Positions 20,058 through 29,727 of a stretch of 64,000 nucleotides of DNA are shown in pieces. The stretch comes from CAWGXG01 sp963826505 (GTDB taxonomy: Bacteria; Chloroflexota; Anaerolineae; Aggregatilineales; Aggregatilineaceae). The notes under the pieces are model-generated. The model saw only the letters and a program-made list of their open reading frames with translations, was not told the DNA's origin and made no database searches. Position 1 is the stretch's first letter; every line of letters starts with the position of its first letter. Position numbers and translations under genes: made by a program. The stretch spans positions 1 through 64,000 of the forward strand of contig CAWGXG010000007.1 of assembly GCA_963826505.1 (NCBI GenBank). Reading direction: 5' to 3'.

Positions 20058-20493
20058 TTTGTGCATAGATCGGGCGCTTGGCCAACAGAGTGTCAGTGCG
20101 CAGTGGCATAGGTCCCGGCTTTTATGTAATTTTGCACAAAGAATTATTAAAGTATATTTAGCTGCAAGCTACTTGATAAACCAGAAATAAACTGCTATTT
20201 TAGATAATACCCTTAGATCCCACCATTACTTAAAAACGTAAATTTAGTTACTGGATGCTAGAAAGTGAATATGTATCATGCGACCCGAAATAGTCATTTT
20301 GAACGTCCAAATCGAATGCAGCACTTAAGCCCGAATCCCATCCCCGCAGACGGACGCGTACTGCCACTGAGACCGCGCGGGAATGGGGGTCTTCATACAG
20401 AAGTTCAGGTGGGAATGTCTCGTCGCGGCGGTTGTGTATGAGCTGGGGAAGCCAACCGCCACAGCCGAACGGGACCGTTAGGGGGAATGATTG
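20058..20493. other. AT-rich non-coding gap before the PglF-type gene
   Basis: About 430 bp without a credible gene. The part from 20115 to 20280 is strikingly AT-rich compared with the surrounding GC-rich DNA. It presumably contains the promoter of the downstream sugar-nucleotide dehydratase. I see no clear operator or structured RNA. Confidence 0.55.
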
Positions 20494-22416
20494 ATGGTAC
20501 GACTGGCAACTCTTGACAAAGCAGCTCGAAAACGAGTGCGCCGTCTAGTGCCGTTGGTGTTTCTTGACGCGTTCGTGTTCTACTTCGCGTATGTGGCCAC
20601 CTACGCTGTGCGGACAACGAAAGTCAGTCCGCTGTTCAACGACGACAGCCACAGTTTGTTTTTCATTCTGCTGTCGGGTCTTGTGATGTTTGGCGCGCTG
20701 TATATTTTTGGCGGCTATAACCGTCTCTGGTCACGGACCAGCGGCTATGATGTGCGCGTGATTGTGTTCGCGGTGGGCGCGACGACCGCGCTGGAATTGG
20801 CGGTCGATTTCTTTACCAATCCCCGGCCCGTGCCGCTGAGCGTAGTGCTAGTCGGCAACATGATCGTGCTGATGGGGTTTGTCAGTGTGCGCTATCGCTC
20901 GCGCGTTATCAGTGGGGTATCGTGGCGCTGGCGGGCGATCTGGAAGCAGCAGTTTCCAAAGTCTTCCGTGCCGGTCCTGATCGTTGGTGCGGGTGATGCC
21001 GGACAGACCACCGCGTGGCGCTTGCAATTCCGCGTCCCATCCGAGGTGACGACATACCAGGTGGTCGGCTATGTGGACGATGATACCGAAAAACAAGGGA
21101 TGTACATCGAAGGGCGCCGCGTGCTTGGCACCATCCACGACATCGCGTGTCTGGTCGAGAAACACCACGTCGAGCTGATCATCGTCGCGATTCACAATAT
21201 TGCCGGTCCTGACTTCCGGCGCGTGTTGGAAGAATGCGAACGCACACAGGCGCGCATCAAGATTGTGCCGGACGTGCTGGCTCATATCAAAGAAAATATA
21301 GGCGCGCCCCTGCTGCGCGACATCCGGCCCGAAGACCTGTTAGGCCGCCAACCTGTCGGCTGGCACGCCGGAGTAGACGTGACGCCTATTGCCAACAAGG
21401 TGATTCTGGTTACGGGGGCCGCGGGGTCGATCGGCTCTGAGCTGTGCCGCCAGCTTCTTACCTATCACCCAGCTAAGCTGATCATGCTCGATAACAACGA
21501 GAGCGGCCTGCACGACCTGCTGATCGAGTTGAGCAACGAAAAAACGAAACCCGTGTTGGTCCCGTTTCTGGCCGACATCACGCAGCGTCCTATGTTGCAG
21601 CGGATGTTCCAGGAATACAAACCCCAGGTGGTGTTCCACTCGGCAGCCTACAAACATGTGCCCATGTTGGAGTTGTACCCGGCGGAATCGATCCGGGTGA
21701 ACATCGGCGGAACACAGCAGGTGGCCGGGCTGGCACGCGATCACAACGTCGAGCGCTTCGTGCTGATTTCGACCGATAAGGCGGTGAACCCCTCCAGCGT
21801 GATGGGCGCCAGCAAACGCGTCTGCGAAATGTTGATGCACGCCTTTGCCCAAACCAGCCCCTCTACCCGGTTTACCTCCGTGCGCTTCGGTAACGTCTTG
21901 GGCAGCCGGGGGAGCGTTGTCCCAACTTTCACCCGTCAGATCGAGGCGGGCGGCCCTGTCACGGTGACCGACCCCAACATGACGCGCTATTTCATGACGA
22001 TTCCGGAAGCCGTCAACCTGGTGATTCACGCAGCCTGCTTGACGCAGGGCGACGATCTGTTTATGCTGCGCATGGGTGAAGTCGTGCGCATCCTCGACCT
22101 GGCCGAGCGCATGATCCGCATGCGCGGCTTGCGTCCTTACAACGATATCCCGATCAAGTTCACGGGGATTCGCCCTGGCGAGAAGTTGAACGAGGAACTG
22201 CACCACGATGGTGAAGACACCACGCCTACCCTGCACCCCTCTATCGTAGAGTTGAAATCCCGGCGCAATGGGCTTCAGGCGGTCTCGTTCTCGGATCGCG
22301 TGCATACCCTGTTTCAGAACGGACTGGATACGCAGCGCGAGGCGCTGGAACAACTCAAAGAAGTCATCGCGCTGGGCGAGTCTGAATACGAAACGACCGA
22401 TCACGCAGGGGACTAA
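20494..22416 (+). CDS. Membrane-bound UDP-sugar 4,6-dehydratase (PglF/WbpM/CapD type)
   Basis: 640 residues; ATG 20494 is preferred over TTG 20491 because GGGGG is 8 nt upstream. Four membrane helices occupy about 15-130, then a Rossmann-like CoA-binding-type domain (VPVLIVGAGDAGQTTAW, about 160-290). The catalytic extended SDR domain (about 300-600) has NAD-binding ILVTGAAGSIGSELCRQL, HSAAYKHVPMLE and the active-site region STDKAVNPSSVMGASKR. Relatives convert UDP-GlcNAc to the 4-keto-6-deoxy sugar at the start of surface glycan or glycoprotein synthesis, at the inner face of the membrane. The substrate here is inferred from family. It stands alone after a terminator and gap. Confidence 0.9.
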   Translation: MVRLATLDKAARKRVRRLVPLVFLDAFVFYFAYVATYAVRTTKVSPLFNDDSHSLFFILLSGLVMFGALYIFGGYNRLWSRTSGYDVRVIVFAVGATTALELAVDFFTNPRPVPLSVVLVGNMIVLMGFVSVRYRSRVISGVSWRWRAIWKQQFPKSSVPVLIVGAGDAGQTTAWRLQFRVPSEVTTYQVVGYVDDDTEKQGMYIEGRRVLGTIHDIACLVEKHHVELIIVAIHNIAGPDFRRVLEECERTQARIKIVPDVLAHIKENIGAPLLRDIRPEDLLGRQPVGWHAGVDVTPIANKVILVTGAAGSIGSELCRQLLTYHPAKLIMLDNNESGLHDLLIELSNEKTKPVLVPFLADITQRPMLQRMFQEYKPQVVFHSAAYKHVPMLELYPAESIRVNIGGTQQVAGLARDHNVERFVLISTDKAVNPSSVMGASKRVCEMLMHAFAQTSPSTRFTSVRFGNVLGSRGSVVPTFTRQIEAGGPVTVTDPNMTRYFMTIPEAVNLVIHAACLTQGDDLFMLRMGEVVRILDLAERMIRMRGLRPYNDIPIKFTGIRPGEKLNEELHHDGEDTTPTLHPSIVELKSRRNGLQAVSFSDRVHTLFQNGLDTQREALEQLKEVIALGESEYETTDHAGD

Positions 22417-22573
22417 CAACGGATGCGCGTGGTCTCTGATCGGACAGGCCGCTGGACTCCGGGCGTGGTGTGCGGGATTTCAAGAGCTGGCGGCCATTGG
22501 CCTACCCTCGCAACTCCATGTACTATCTACCCATTGTCCGCCCGCAGAAGGCTACCAGTAGGATTGCGCGTTG

Positions 22574-23998
22574 ATGACCGACATGACCACCTCCAGCATC
22601 GAAGCCCAGTTGGCCACATACGTAGAGATCATTTCTCGCCTGCAAAAAGGCGATTACAGCCTCGAATCGATGCCGGGCCAGCCCGATGGCAGGTTTCAGA
22701 TCCTGAATCAGGCGCTGCAAGAACTGGCATTTTCGCTAGAGTTGTTCGCCCGCGAACAGGACCGCATCGATCGCATCGCCGCCAACATCAACGCCGGGTT
22801 GCTGCTTGACGACATTCTCGAAAAAGTCTACGACGATTTCCGCGAGTTGATCCCGTACAACCGCATCGGCTTATCGCTGCTCGATGACAGCGGCCAAATA
22901 GTCTTCGCCCGGTGGGCCAAAACCGACCAATCCCACGTCAATATCCGGCGCGGTTATTCGGCCCCGTTGGCAGGCAGCAGCCTGCAAACCATCATCGAAA
23001 CTGGCCAGCCGCGCATCCTCAACAACCTGGTTACCTACCTGGAACAAAAGCCGAACTCGGAATCGACGCGGTTGATCGTCAACGAGGGCATTCTCTCGTC
23101 GCTCACCTGCCCGTTGATCGCGGACGGCAAACCGATCGGGTTTCTCTTCTTTTCCAGCGTGCGGCCCAATACCTACCACGACACGCATAGTGCCACCTTC
23201 CAACGAATCGCCGGGCAGCTTTCCATGATGATCGAGAAAGGCCGCCTGGCCACCGATCTGGACGAACAGCGCCGCGCCAGCGAACGCCAGAACGAAGAAC
23301 TGAAGCGCGTGAACGATTTGAAAAACGTTTTTTTGGGCATCGCCGCCCACGATCTGCGCAGCCCGTTGGGCCTCATCGAAATGGCGATGACCTTCCTGCT
23401 CGATCCGACGATGGGCGCGACCGCCGAAGAAAGCGCGACTGTCCACCGTGACGTGCTGCAACAGAGCCGCTATATGCTGGATCTGATCAACGAACTGCTC
23501 GACGTAACACAGATCGAATCCGGGGAGTTCCATCTCAAAAAGGACGCCATCGCGCTATTTGAGTTCATGAACGATACGATCGAGCGCCACTGCAAAATCG
23601 CGGAGTCCAAAAACACGACGATCACGCTTGATCTAGCACCCGAAGTTACCGATTCGATCATGGCTGACCCAGCCCGGCTGCGGCAGGTGTTGGACAACTT
23701 GATCTCCAACGCAGTGAAGTATTCACCCAGGGGCAGCACGATCGAGGTGCGCTGCAAACGAGTAGAGGCTGAATGGGTGTTCAGCGTTGCCGACCAAGGA
23801 CCCGGCATCCGTCTGGAAGACCGCACGCGGCTGTTTCAAGCGTTTTCGCGCCTGTCGGCGCGGCCAACGGGCGGCGAAAAAAGTACCGGCCTCGGCCTGA
23901 CCATCGCGCGCCGCGTCGTCGAGGCGCACGGCGGGACGATTGGAGTCGAGTCCGTGCCGGGCGAAGGCGCGACATTCTGGTTTACGCTCCCGGCGTGA
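22574..23998 (+). CDS. GAF-domain sensor histidine kinase (cytoplasmic)
   Basis: A 474-residue soluble kinase. Order: a short N-terminal helical region, GAF (about 70-215, with DDILEKVYDDFRELIPYNRIGLSLL), coiled-coil (LDEQRRASERQNEELKRVNDL), HisKA with FLGIAAHDLRSPLGLIEMA (phospho-His), and HATPase_c with NLISNAVKYSPRG, DQGPGI and KSTGLGLTIARRVV. No membrane segment, so it senses a cytoplasmic ligand or redox/light cue through GAF; the ligand is unknown. No partner regulator is adjacent. TTG 22571 is an alternative start. Confidence 0.9.
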   Translation: MTDMTTSSIEAQLATYVEIISRLQKGDYSLESMPGQPDGRFQILNQALQELAFSLELFAREQDRIDRIAANINAGLLLDDILEKVYDDFRELIPYNRIGLSLLDDSGQIVFARWAKTDQSHVNIRRGYSAPLAGSSLQTIIETGQPRILNNLVTYLEQKPNSESTRLIVNEGILSSLTCPLIADGKPIGFLFFSSVRPNTYHDTHSATFQRIAGQLSMMIEKGRLATDLDEQRRASERQNEELKRVNDLKNVFLGIAAHDLRSPLGLIEMAMTFLLDPTMGATAEESATVHRDVLQQSRYMLDLINELLDVTQIESGEFHLKKDAIALFEFMNDTIERHCKIAESKNTTITLDLAPEVTDSIMADPARLRQVLDNLISNAVKYSPRGSTIEVRCKRVEAEWVFSVADQGPGIRLEDRTRLFQAFSRLSARPTGGEKSTGLGLTIARRVVEAHGGTIGVESVPGEGATFWFTLPA

Positions 23999-24066
23999 TC
24001 GTCCCCCGATCGCGCCACCGCTTGTTATGAAAATGCCATAATCGCATTCTGCTAAGGACCGGATAT

Positions 24067-25047
24067 ATGTCGCTGGACGATGTATGGCAGGGGTACGCCT
24101 GGCAGGGCCTGGAAGGCGCGCGTCGCGTCGCTAGCGAGAACGCGCTTGAACAGTTTTACGTGGCGCTGCTGTCCTGGGCAGACGGGGATACCCTGGGCGC
24201 GGCGAATTACGCGCGTGCGGCGGCCCGGCTCCAACCCGACAGCCGTGTATTCGGCGCGGCGGTGCGCTACTTGGAGCGTGTCCTCACAGCGGGCAAAGCG
24301 GGCGTCTACGTCGACGGGACAGCCTTTGCGGCGTTTGTACGCGGCGGCGGGAACGTGCCGCTGTACGCCGCAGTGAGTGAGGCGCTGCGAGCGCAGTATG
24401 CCGCCTGCGGAGTCGGATTCAGCCTGTTGGATATCGGCGTGGGGGATGGCATGGCCCTGCTGCCCGCGCTGACAGAGCATGTCGCTTGTCTGGATCTCGT
24501 CGAGCCGTCCGCCGCCATGCTGGCCGACACTTCGGCGGCGCTCAACGCGCGCGGCATCGCGCATACGGCCGCCAACACGACCATCCAGCACTTCATGACT
24601 CAGGACTCGGCCCGGTGCGAGCGGTGGGACATCATCCAGGCCACCTTCAGCCTGCAATCGCTCCCGCCCGAAGACCGGCCCACCGTGTTCGCGTGGATGC
24701 GATCTCATGGTGCGCGCGTACTGATTGCCGAATTCGACGTGCCGGAATTCGCGTCGATGTTCGTGCCCGATCGCGTGCGCTACGTGGTGACGCGCTATGA
24801 GCGCGGCCTGGCTGAATACGATTCCCCCGAGGCACGCGCGGAATCGACCGACAACCGGTTGGTCGAACAGGGCTTTTTGATGCCTGTCTTCTTCGGCTAT
24901 TTTGATCGCTCGGCCGCCCGTACCAACTGGGAAGGTCCGATCGAAGGCTGGGTGGCCGCGCTGCGCGACGCGGGCTTCGCCGAAATCAGCGTACGCAGCC
25001 TGTACGATTATTTCTGGGCGGGCGCCTTCCTGATCGACGCCCGTTGA
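24067..25047 (+). CDS. SAM-dependent methyltransferase (class I fold)
   Basis: A 326-residue protein. The Rossmann-type SAM-binding core begins at about residue 115 with motif I LLDIGVGDGMALLPAL, then the acidic loop LDLVEPSAAML and a motif-IV-like WDIIQATFSLQSL. An N-terminal helical domain of about 110 residues and a C-terminal segment (NWEGPIEGWVAALRDAGFAEISV) flank it. The acceptor substrate is not recognisable. AAGGA lies a few bases upstream of ATG 24067. It precedes the dehydrogenase gene by 77 bp, with a TATACT-like element between, so the two may be transcribed separately. Confidence 0.75.
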   Translation: MSLDDVWQGYAWQGLEGARRVASENALEQFYVALLSWADGDTLGAANYARAAARLQPDSRVFGAAVRYLERVLTAGKAGVYVDGTAFAAFVRGGGNVPLYAAVSEALRAQYAACGVGFSLLDIGVGDGMALLPALTEHVACLDLVEPSAAMLADTSAALNARGIAHTAANTTIQHFMTQDSARCERWDIIQATFSLQSLPPEDRPTVFAWMRSHGARVLIAEFDVPEFASMFVPDRVRYVVTRYERGLAEYDSPEARAESTDNRLVEQGFLMPVFFGYFDRSAARTNWEGPIEGWVAALRDAGFAEISVRSLYDYFWAGAFLIDAR

Positions 25048-25124
25048 GCGGTAGACCCGCGCGGACGCATCGGGTATACTCAACTCACCTGAGACGCCCG
25101 GCGACCTAACGCGAGAAACCAAAG

Positions 25125-26159
25125 ATGTCTGACTTACCCGATACCCTCACCGTTTTGATCACGATCCCGTTTGAAGATGACCTGCTGGACCAGTTCCGCC
25201 GTGTCTCCGACCGGATCGAACTGATCAGTACGCCCACTCAGGATGTGAGCGACATCCCAGAGGACGTTTGGGATCGGGTCGCTGTATTATATACGAGTCA
25301 CGTGCTGCCCGAACCCGGACAGGCTCCCCGCCTGCGCTGGATCCAGGCGCATACGGCGGGTGTCGATCACCTGCTCGAACAGCCGATTTTTCAGTCGGAG
25401 GATGTGCTGCTGACCTCGTCAAGCGGCATTCACGTTTCGATCATGTCTGAGTACGTATATATGATGATGCTGGCGTTCGGTCACCACCTGCCGGACATGA
25501 TGGCCTACAAAGCGCGCGCCAACTGGCCTGCCGAGCATCGTTTCGAGACGTTTCTGCCCACGCCGTTACGCGGCAGCACGCTGGGCATCGTCGGCTATGG
25601 CAGCGTCGGGCGCGAGCTGGCCCATCTGGCGCACACCTTCGGCATGGAAGTGCTGGCCGTCAAGCGCGACGTGCGCCATCCCGCCGATACCGAGAGTTAC
25701 ACGCTGCCCAGCACGGGCGATCCCGAAGGAGTCTATTTTCACCGTCTGTACCCGCCCGAAGCGCTGATCTCGATGGTGCGCGAATGTGATTTCGTCGTGT
25801 TGACCGTCCCACTGACCGAATCCACGCGCCACATGGTCAGCGCCGACGTATTGGCCGCCATGAAGCCCACCGCCGTTTTGATCAACGTCAGCCGGGGCGG
25901 CGTGGTGGACGAAGAAGCCCTGCTGGCCGCGCTGCAATCCGGCCAGATCGGCGGAGCAGCGATGGATGTCTTCGAAGCAGAGCCGCTGCCCGCGGACAGT
26001 CCGTTCTGGAAACTGCCCAACCTGATCATCAGCCCGCACGTTTCCGGCAACAGCCCCTATTACAATGCGGACGCCGCCGCGCTGTTTGTGGAGAATCTCA
26101 AACGCTTCATCGCGCGCAAGGACCTGCTCAATCTGGTCGATTACACGCGCGGCTATTGA
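25125..26159 (+). CDS. D-2-hydroxyacid dehydrogenase (NAD-dependent)
   Basis: A 344-residue two-domain dehydrogenase. The nucleotide-binding motif is STLGIVGYGSVGRELAHLA (about 150). The catalytic triad region has Arg in LINVSRGGVVDEEAL, Glu in VFEAEPLP and His in ISPHVSGN. An acidic N-terminal catalytic domain completes the family layout. It reduces or oxidises a 2-keto/2-hydroxy acid; the closest functional guess is a glyoxylate/hydroxypyruvate-type enzyme, but the substrate is not determined by sequence. A 40-residue insertion (about 175-215, with EGVYFHRLYPPEAL) lies between the Rossmann motif and the catalytic part. Confidence 0.88.
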   Translation: MSDLPDTLTVLITIPFEDDLLDQFRRVSDRIELISTPTQDVSDIPEDVWDRVAVLYTSHVLPEPGQAPRLRWIQAHTAGVDHLLEQPIFQSEDVLLTSSSGIHVSIMSEYVYMMMLAFGHHLPDMMAYKARANWPAEHRFETFLPTPLRGSTLGIVGYGSVGRELAHLAHTFGMEVLAVKRDVRHPADTESYTLPSTGDPEGVYFHRLYPPEALISMVRECDFVVLTVPLTESTRHMVSADVLAAMKPTAVLINVSRGGVVDEEALLAALQSGQIGGAAMDVFEAEPLPADSPFWKLPNLIISPHVSGNSPYYNADAAALFVENLKRFIARKDLLNLVDYTRGY

Positions 26160-26191
26160 GTTGGCCGTGGAACCCGGCGAGGCAACTGCAC

Positions 26192-26285
26192 GTATACAGT
26201 GTATACGCGTATACTGGGTATAGGCGCGTGAAACCGGGACGGGGGGATAACCGGTTATGCACAGGATATGCACAGGTTATCAACA
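26192..26285 (+). promoter_or_regulatory. GTATAC palindromes plus three 11-bp-spaced DnaA-box-like repeats
   Basis: GTATAC occurs at 26192-26197, and the perfect 14-bp palindrome GTATACGCGTATAC at 26201-26214. They are followed by three head-to-tail 11-bp units at 26253-26285: GGTTATGCACA, GGATATGCACA, GGTTATCAACA. The first contains a perfect DnaA-box match TTATGCACA; the other two have one mismatch to TTATNCACA. The array ends 25 bp before the start of the following small gene and so may control it. Confidence 0.55.
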
Positions 26286-26309
26286 CTAGATAGGAAAGGA
26301 TCGGCTGCC

Positions 26310-26621
26310 ATGACGAAAGCCAAAGCGCAACAGGACCCCGCGCTCGATCTCAACGAGGCCAAACCCGCCGCGCCACGCGGCCCGCTGGATGCCTTTGTCC
26401 ATCACCAGGTCAAAGCGGTGGAAGAAACCGGCAAAGCGTTCGCGTCCCTGCTGCCCAAAGAATTCCGCACGCACGCGGGCAAAGCCATCGACGAAAGCTG
26501 CGCAAGCTTCGAAGCCCTGTTTGACGGCGTGATCGGAGGGGTAGAGAGCGGACTGCACAAACTGCGTCTCAAGCCCGAGGACGAGGCCGGTAAAGAAAAA
26601 GTCCAGGTCGATATCGACTAG
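26310..26621 (+). CDS. Conserved-looking small hypothetical protein
   Basis: A 103-residue soluble protein from ATG 26310, preceded by AGGAAAGGA. It is mostly helical and charged (VHHQVKAVEETGKAFASLLPKEF, then DESCASFEALFDGVIGGVESGLHKL), with an acidic/lysine-rich end. No domain is recognised. The upstream array of DnaA-box-like repeats and palindromes is the most informative context, and a strong terminator follows, so it is a single-gene unit. Confidence 0.6.
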   Translation: MTKAKAQQDPALDLNEAKPAAPRGPLDAFVHHQVKAVEETGKAFASLLPKEFRTHAGKAIDESCASFEALFDGVIGGVESGLHKLRLKPEDEAGKEKVQVDID

Positions 26622-26707
26622 CAGACGCGCCCTGCAAATGGCCGGGCGTGGCCTATTCGTCCCGTATTCGGCACCCGGATCGGGCGAAATCCGCATGATT
26701 GCGCTGG

Positions 26708-26731
26708 CCCCCAGATAAGCAAATCTGGGGG
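26708..26731 (+). terminator. Rho-independent terminator
   Basis: CCCCCAGAT / ATCTGGGGG form a perfect 9-bp stem with loop AAGCAA, followed by TTATT. It lies 86 bp past the stop of the small plus-strand gene and could also stop minus-strand transcription. Confidence 0.75.
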
Positions 26732-26813
26732 TTATTGGTATATCCCTGTGTTCCGCCCCCGGCCCTTGGTCCCAACGCGGCCGCTTAGCGGTAGATGTGG
26801 CCGCATGGGGACG

Positions 26814-27083
26814 TTATGTTTCGTTCAAGAAACTGACGTCAGGCTGTCCCATAACACCGGCATCCTGCATAATGTCTCGAAGATTGGACTCACGCAGGAA
26901 CCGGTCAGCGTTTTCAAAGCTGTCCCATTCGAGAAGCATGGTGATACGATTGGGATTTTCGGCATCCCGGAAGACCTGCTCGCCCAGGCAGCCAAAATCG
27001 CTCCTCACGCTCGCATGATTATCAAAATAGGGACGCCAGCGAGCATAGCTTTGTACTTCGTGGGTAACCAGTACGTGCGTCAT
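26814..27083 (-). CDS. Antibiotic biosynthesis monooxygenase-like (dimeric alpha/beta barrel) protein
   Basis: An 89-residue protein starting at ATG 27083 with AAGGAG 10 nt upstream. The pattern LVTHEVQSYARWRPYFDNHASVRSDFG, then ITMLLEWDSFENADRFL and a C-terminal SNLRDIMQDAGV, is typical of the small ferredoxin-like ABM/EthD-type dimeric barrel fold. These proteins include monooxygenases and non-enzymatic stress proteins; the activity here is unknown. It is on the opposite strand from the previous gene and convergent with it. Confidence 0.65.
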   Translation of the reverse strand: MTHVLVTHEVQSYARWRPYFDNHASVRSDFGCLGEQVFRDAENPNRITMLLEWDSFENADRFLRESNLRDIMQDAGVMGQPDVSFLNET

Positions 27084-27217
27084 TGAAGATCTCCTTGATT
27101 CTATTGCTACCCAACGTATTGCTTTATTACATGATTAGATAATCGCAGAGAGTCGGTGGCCAGGCAATAATCGGCGAAAGATGAGCGGTACTGCCTCCGC
27201 TGCGCGTGTGATATTCA

Positions 27218-27252
27218 AAACGCCCGGCGTCTTGGTATGACACCGGGCGTTT
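27218..27252 (-). terminator. Rho-independent terminator of the cold-shock gene
   Basis: AAACGCCCGGCGTC and GACACCGGGCGTTT pair over 14 bp (one G-U), loop of 7 nt. On the minus strand the stem ends in a T run. It lies 49 bp past the csp stop. Confidence 0.85.
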
Positions 27253-27300
27253 GGGTGTTAGTCCTCACGAATCGGGCCGCAGCCCGATCGAGGAAGCAGG

Positions 27301-27522
27301 TTACTGGGCGCCGAGACGAACGACTTCGCTGGCCTGGGGCCCCTTGGGGCCGTTGGTGATGGCGAATTCGACCTTATCGCCCTCTTCAAGGTTGCGGTAG
27401 CCTGATCCGACAATGGCGCTGTAGTGGACGAAAACGTCCGGACCGCTTTCACGCGCGATGAAACCGAACCCCTTCTGCGCATTGAACCACTTGACGACAC
27501 CGGTGAGACGATCGGAAGACAT
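27301..27522 (-). CDS. Cold-shock protein (CSD family)
   Basis: A 73-residue single-domain cold-shock protein. RNP1 (KGFGFIAR) and RNP2 (VFVHYSAI) are intact, with the leading VVKWFNAQKGFGF. It binds single-stranded RNA/DNA and melts RNA structure in the cytoplasm. AAAGGAG precedes ATG 27522. A monocistronic unit with its own terminator at 27218-27252. Confidence 0.96.
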   Translation of the reverse strand: MSSDRLTGVVKWFNAQKGFGFIARESGPDVFVHYSAIVGSGYRNLEEGDKVEFAITNGPKGPQASEVVRLGAQ

Positions 27523-27598
27523 TGTTGAGGTACTCCTTTAGTCTTACACACAAGAACCGTGATTCGGTGGGCCGGTGCTGCGGTCTTAGGTCAACAAA

Positions 27599-27637
27599 AA
27601 CACATCCGTGTGTAGGACGTGCGACACCGGATGTGTT
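27599..27637 (-). terminator. Rho-independent terminator between the UbiB-like gene and csp
   Basis: AACACATCCG (27599-27608) and CGGATGTGTT (27628-27637) form a perfect 10-bp stem. On the minus strand it is followed by TTTTTG. It lies about 150 bp past the UbiB-like stop and upstream of csp. It most likely ends the arsA-ubiB transcript; an attenuator role in the csp leader is the alternative. Confidence 0.65.
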
Positions 27638-27788
27638 ACGTTCTCGCCGGTACTGCAAACCACCTGCTCCACGACACCCAAGATTGTAAAGTCGTTCACG
27701 GCGAATGTCAACCAAACTCTTCGGTTATTTGAGGGGAAACAGATGGTTTTTGTGCAGCTTAAACCGTAAGCCCCATCCATGCACCAGC

Positions 27789-29710
27789 TCAGCCCGCGCC
27801 CACATCATAAAACACGACGCGCAGCAGGGCCAGTCCGGCCAACACCAGCGCGCCCCCGCCCAGCGTGTGCGCGTCCGCCGCGTAGAGGATCGCGCCGCTG
27901 ACCGCCAATCCTGCGAAAAGCACCGCGCCCGCGATGCGCTGACCCGCGTTCTCCACGCGCCGGATATGCCGTTCCAGTTCGGGCGACGGCGACGTGCGGA
28001 TCGTCAGGTCGCCGCGATCCGTGCGGCGCAGCAGTTCGTCGGCCAGCGCGGGCAGCGCTACCGCCCGCCGCGCCAGGTCGAAGCCCGTTTCAAGCAGCAA
28101 CTCCGCATTCTGACCGCTGAGCAGGGCGCGCACCGTACGCGGATCGAGCAGATCGCGCGGGGTGAGCTTGGGCGGTACAAAGCCCGGCATGGGGATTCTC
28201 GCCCTGTTCGTCGATCAGCCGCCGCGCAAAGGGCGCGACTTCGTGCCAGGGATCGTAGGCCGGGTCCAGGCCGGTACACAGCCCGGTCAGCATCCCAACG
28301 CAGCGCGTCAGGTACAAAAAATCCTGCGGGACCTGGAACGGCAGCGAGAAACATCAGATCGCGGAATTCGCGGCCCAGCGCGGCCATCTCCGAGAACTGG
28401 CATGCCGCTGATCTCGGACATGACTGAGGCCCCACACGCGGTCGAACACCGCGCCGCGAGGCCTGCTCGATAGCGATCCAGGTCCGCGCCGGGCAGCAGC
28501 ACGCCCAGCCGCTGGTACGACGCGACCAGGCGCTGCGCGTCGCGCGTGGTCAGCGCGACCAGCGTTTCGCGCAGCCCTGCCTCGATCTCCGGCGTCAGGC
28601 GGCCCACCATCCCGAAATCCACGAAGATCAGGTAAAACGGGCGACCATAGAGCGGCGAGCCGTCGATCGTTGTAGCCGCTGCGCGTGGGTGAATCGGGAT
28701 CGAGCGGGTACACGAACAGGTTGCCGGGATGCGGATCGGCGTGGTAGAAGCGCTGGATGAACACCATCCACAGGTAGGTGTTGATCAGCCGCCGCGCCAC
28801 GTCGCGCCGGTCGATGCCGGCTGCCTCCATGCGCGCGTAATCACTGATTTTGATGGCGGTCACGTCTTCGAGCGTCACGACGCGGCGCGTGCAGAATAGT
28901 CAGCGTACAGGCGCGGGATATAGATGCTTTTATCGTTGCGCGAACATGCGGCGAAACGTCTCGACGTTGTCCGCTTCGCGCGTATAGTCGAGTTCTTCCC
29001 ACAGCACGACGCTGAACTCGTCCAGCAGCGCGGGGACGTTGGCCCGGCGCGCGATGAAGCGCAGCTGCATCGCCCAGCGCGCGACTACCGCCAGCGCCGA
29101 GAGATCCGTATGCACCAGGTCGTGAATGCCGGGACGCTGCACCTTGACGACGACGCGCTCGCCGCCGGGCAGCCGGGCGCGGTGCGCCTGTCCCAGCGAC
29201 GCCGCCGCCACCGGGACCGGGTCGAACGTGGCGAAACGCTGTTTCGGGCGCGCCGATCTCGGCTTCGAGCGTTTGGCGGATGATGTAGAATGGCACGGTC
29301 GGAACTTCGTCTTGCAGCGTCGGCCAGTTCCTCGATCACTTCGGGCGGCAGAACGTCCACGCGGCTGGAAATGAACTGCCCCAGCTTGATCATGACGCCG
29401 CCCATATCCGATCGCCAGCACGCGGAATTCCCGCGCGTAGCGCGCGCACGCGCCGCGATCGTCCCCGCCCGACACGCTCCGCCCCGATGCACGTGCCGCA
29501 GCACCAGCTCCCACAGCAGCATCCGCCCGAACAGCCACGCCGCAAACAGCAGCGTGCGCCGGTAGCGCCGCCGCAGAATCGCGCGTGCGACCCAACGCCA
29601 CATCCAGCTCGGCGGGCGTGGTGCGCGGCGGGATCGCCTGCGCGGCCAGCGGATCGGAGCGGAGCGCGTCCGCGCGACTCGTCGGGGTCAGGGGCGGAGG
29701 ATGACGGCAT
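27789..29710 (-). pseudogene. ABC1/UbiB-family atypical kinase, many frameshifts
   Basis: Pieces in all three minus frames reassemble into a UbiB/ABC1 protein of roughly 630 residues. It starts at ATG 29710, 18 bp after the ArsA-like stop. Recognisable parts in order: GGVMIKLGQFISSRVDVLPPEV (KxGQ motif), FYIIRQTLEAEIGAPE, VAAASLGQAHRARLPGG (Ala-rich loop), VVVKVQRPG, FSVVLWEELDYTREADN (ExD), FYHADPHPGNLFVYP (catalytic HxDPHPGN), VDFGMVGRLTP (DFG), then two C-terminal membrane segments. The frame changes at least eight times with few conserved residues lost. The family is linked to quinone biosynthesis or lipid homeostasis. Real decay or sequence errors are both possible; I favour errors. Confidence 0.75.
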
Positions 29711-29727
29711 GATCGGGTTGTCCTCGT

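Noticed and set aside
22423..22561. Possible small gene before the GAF kinase
   Set aside because: The frame runs into the kinase in another phase and has no recognisable content.
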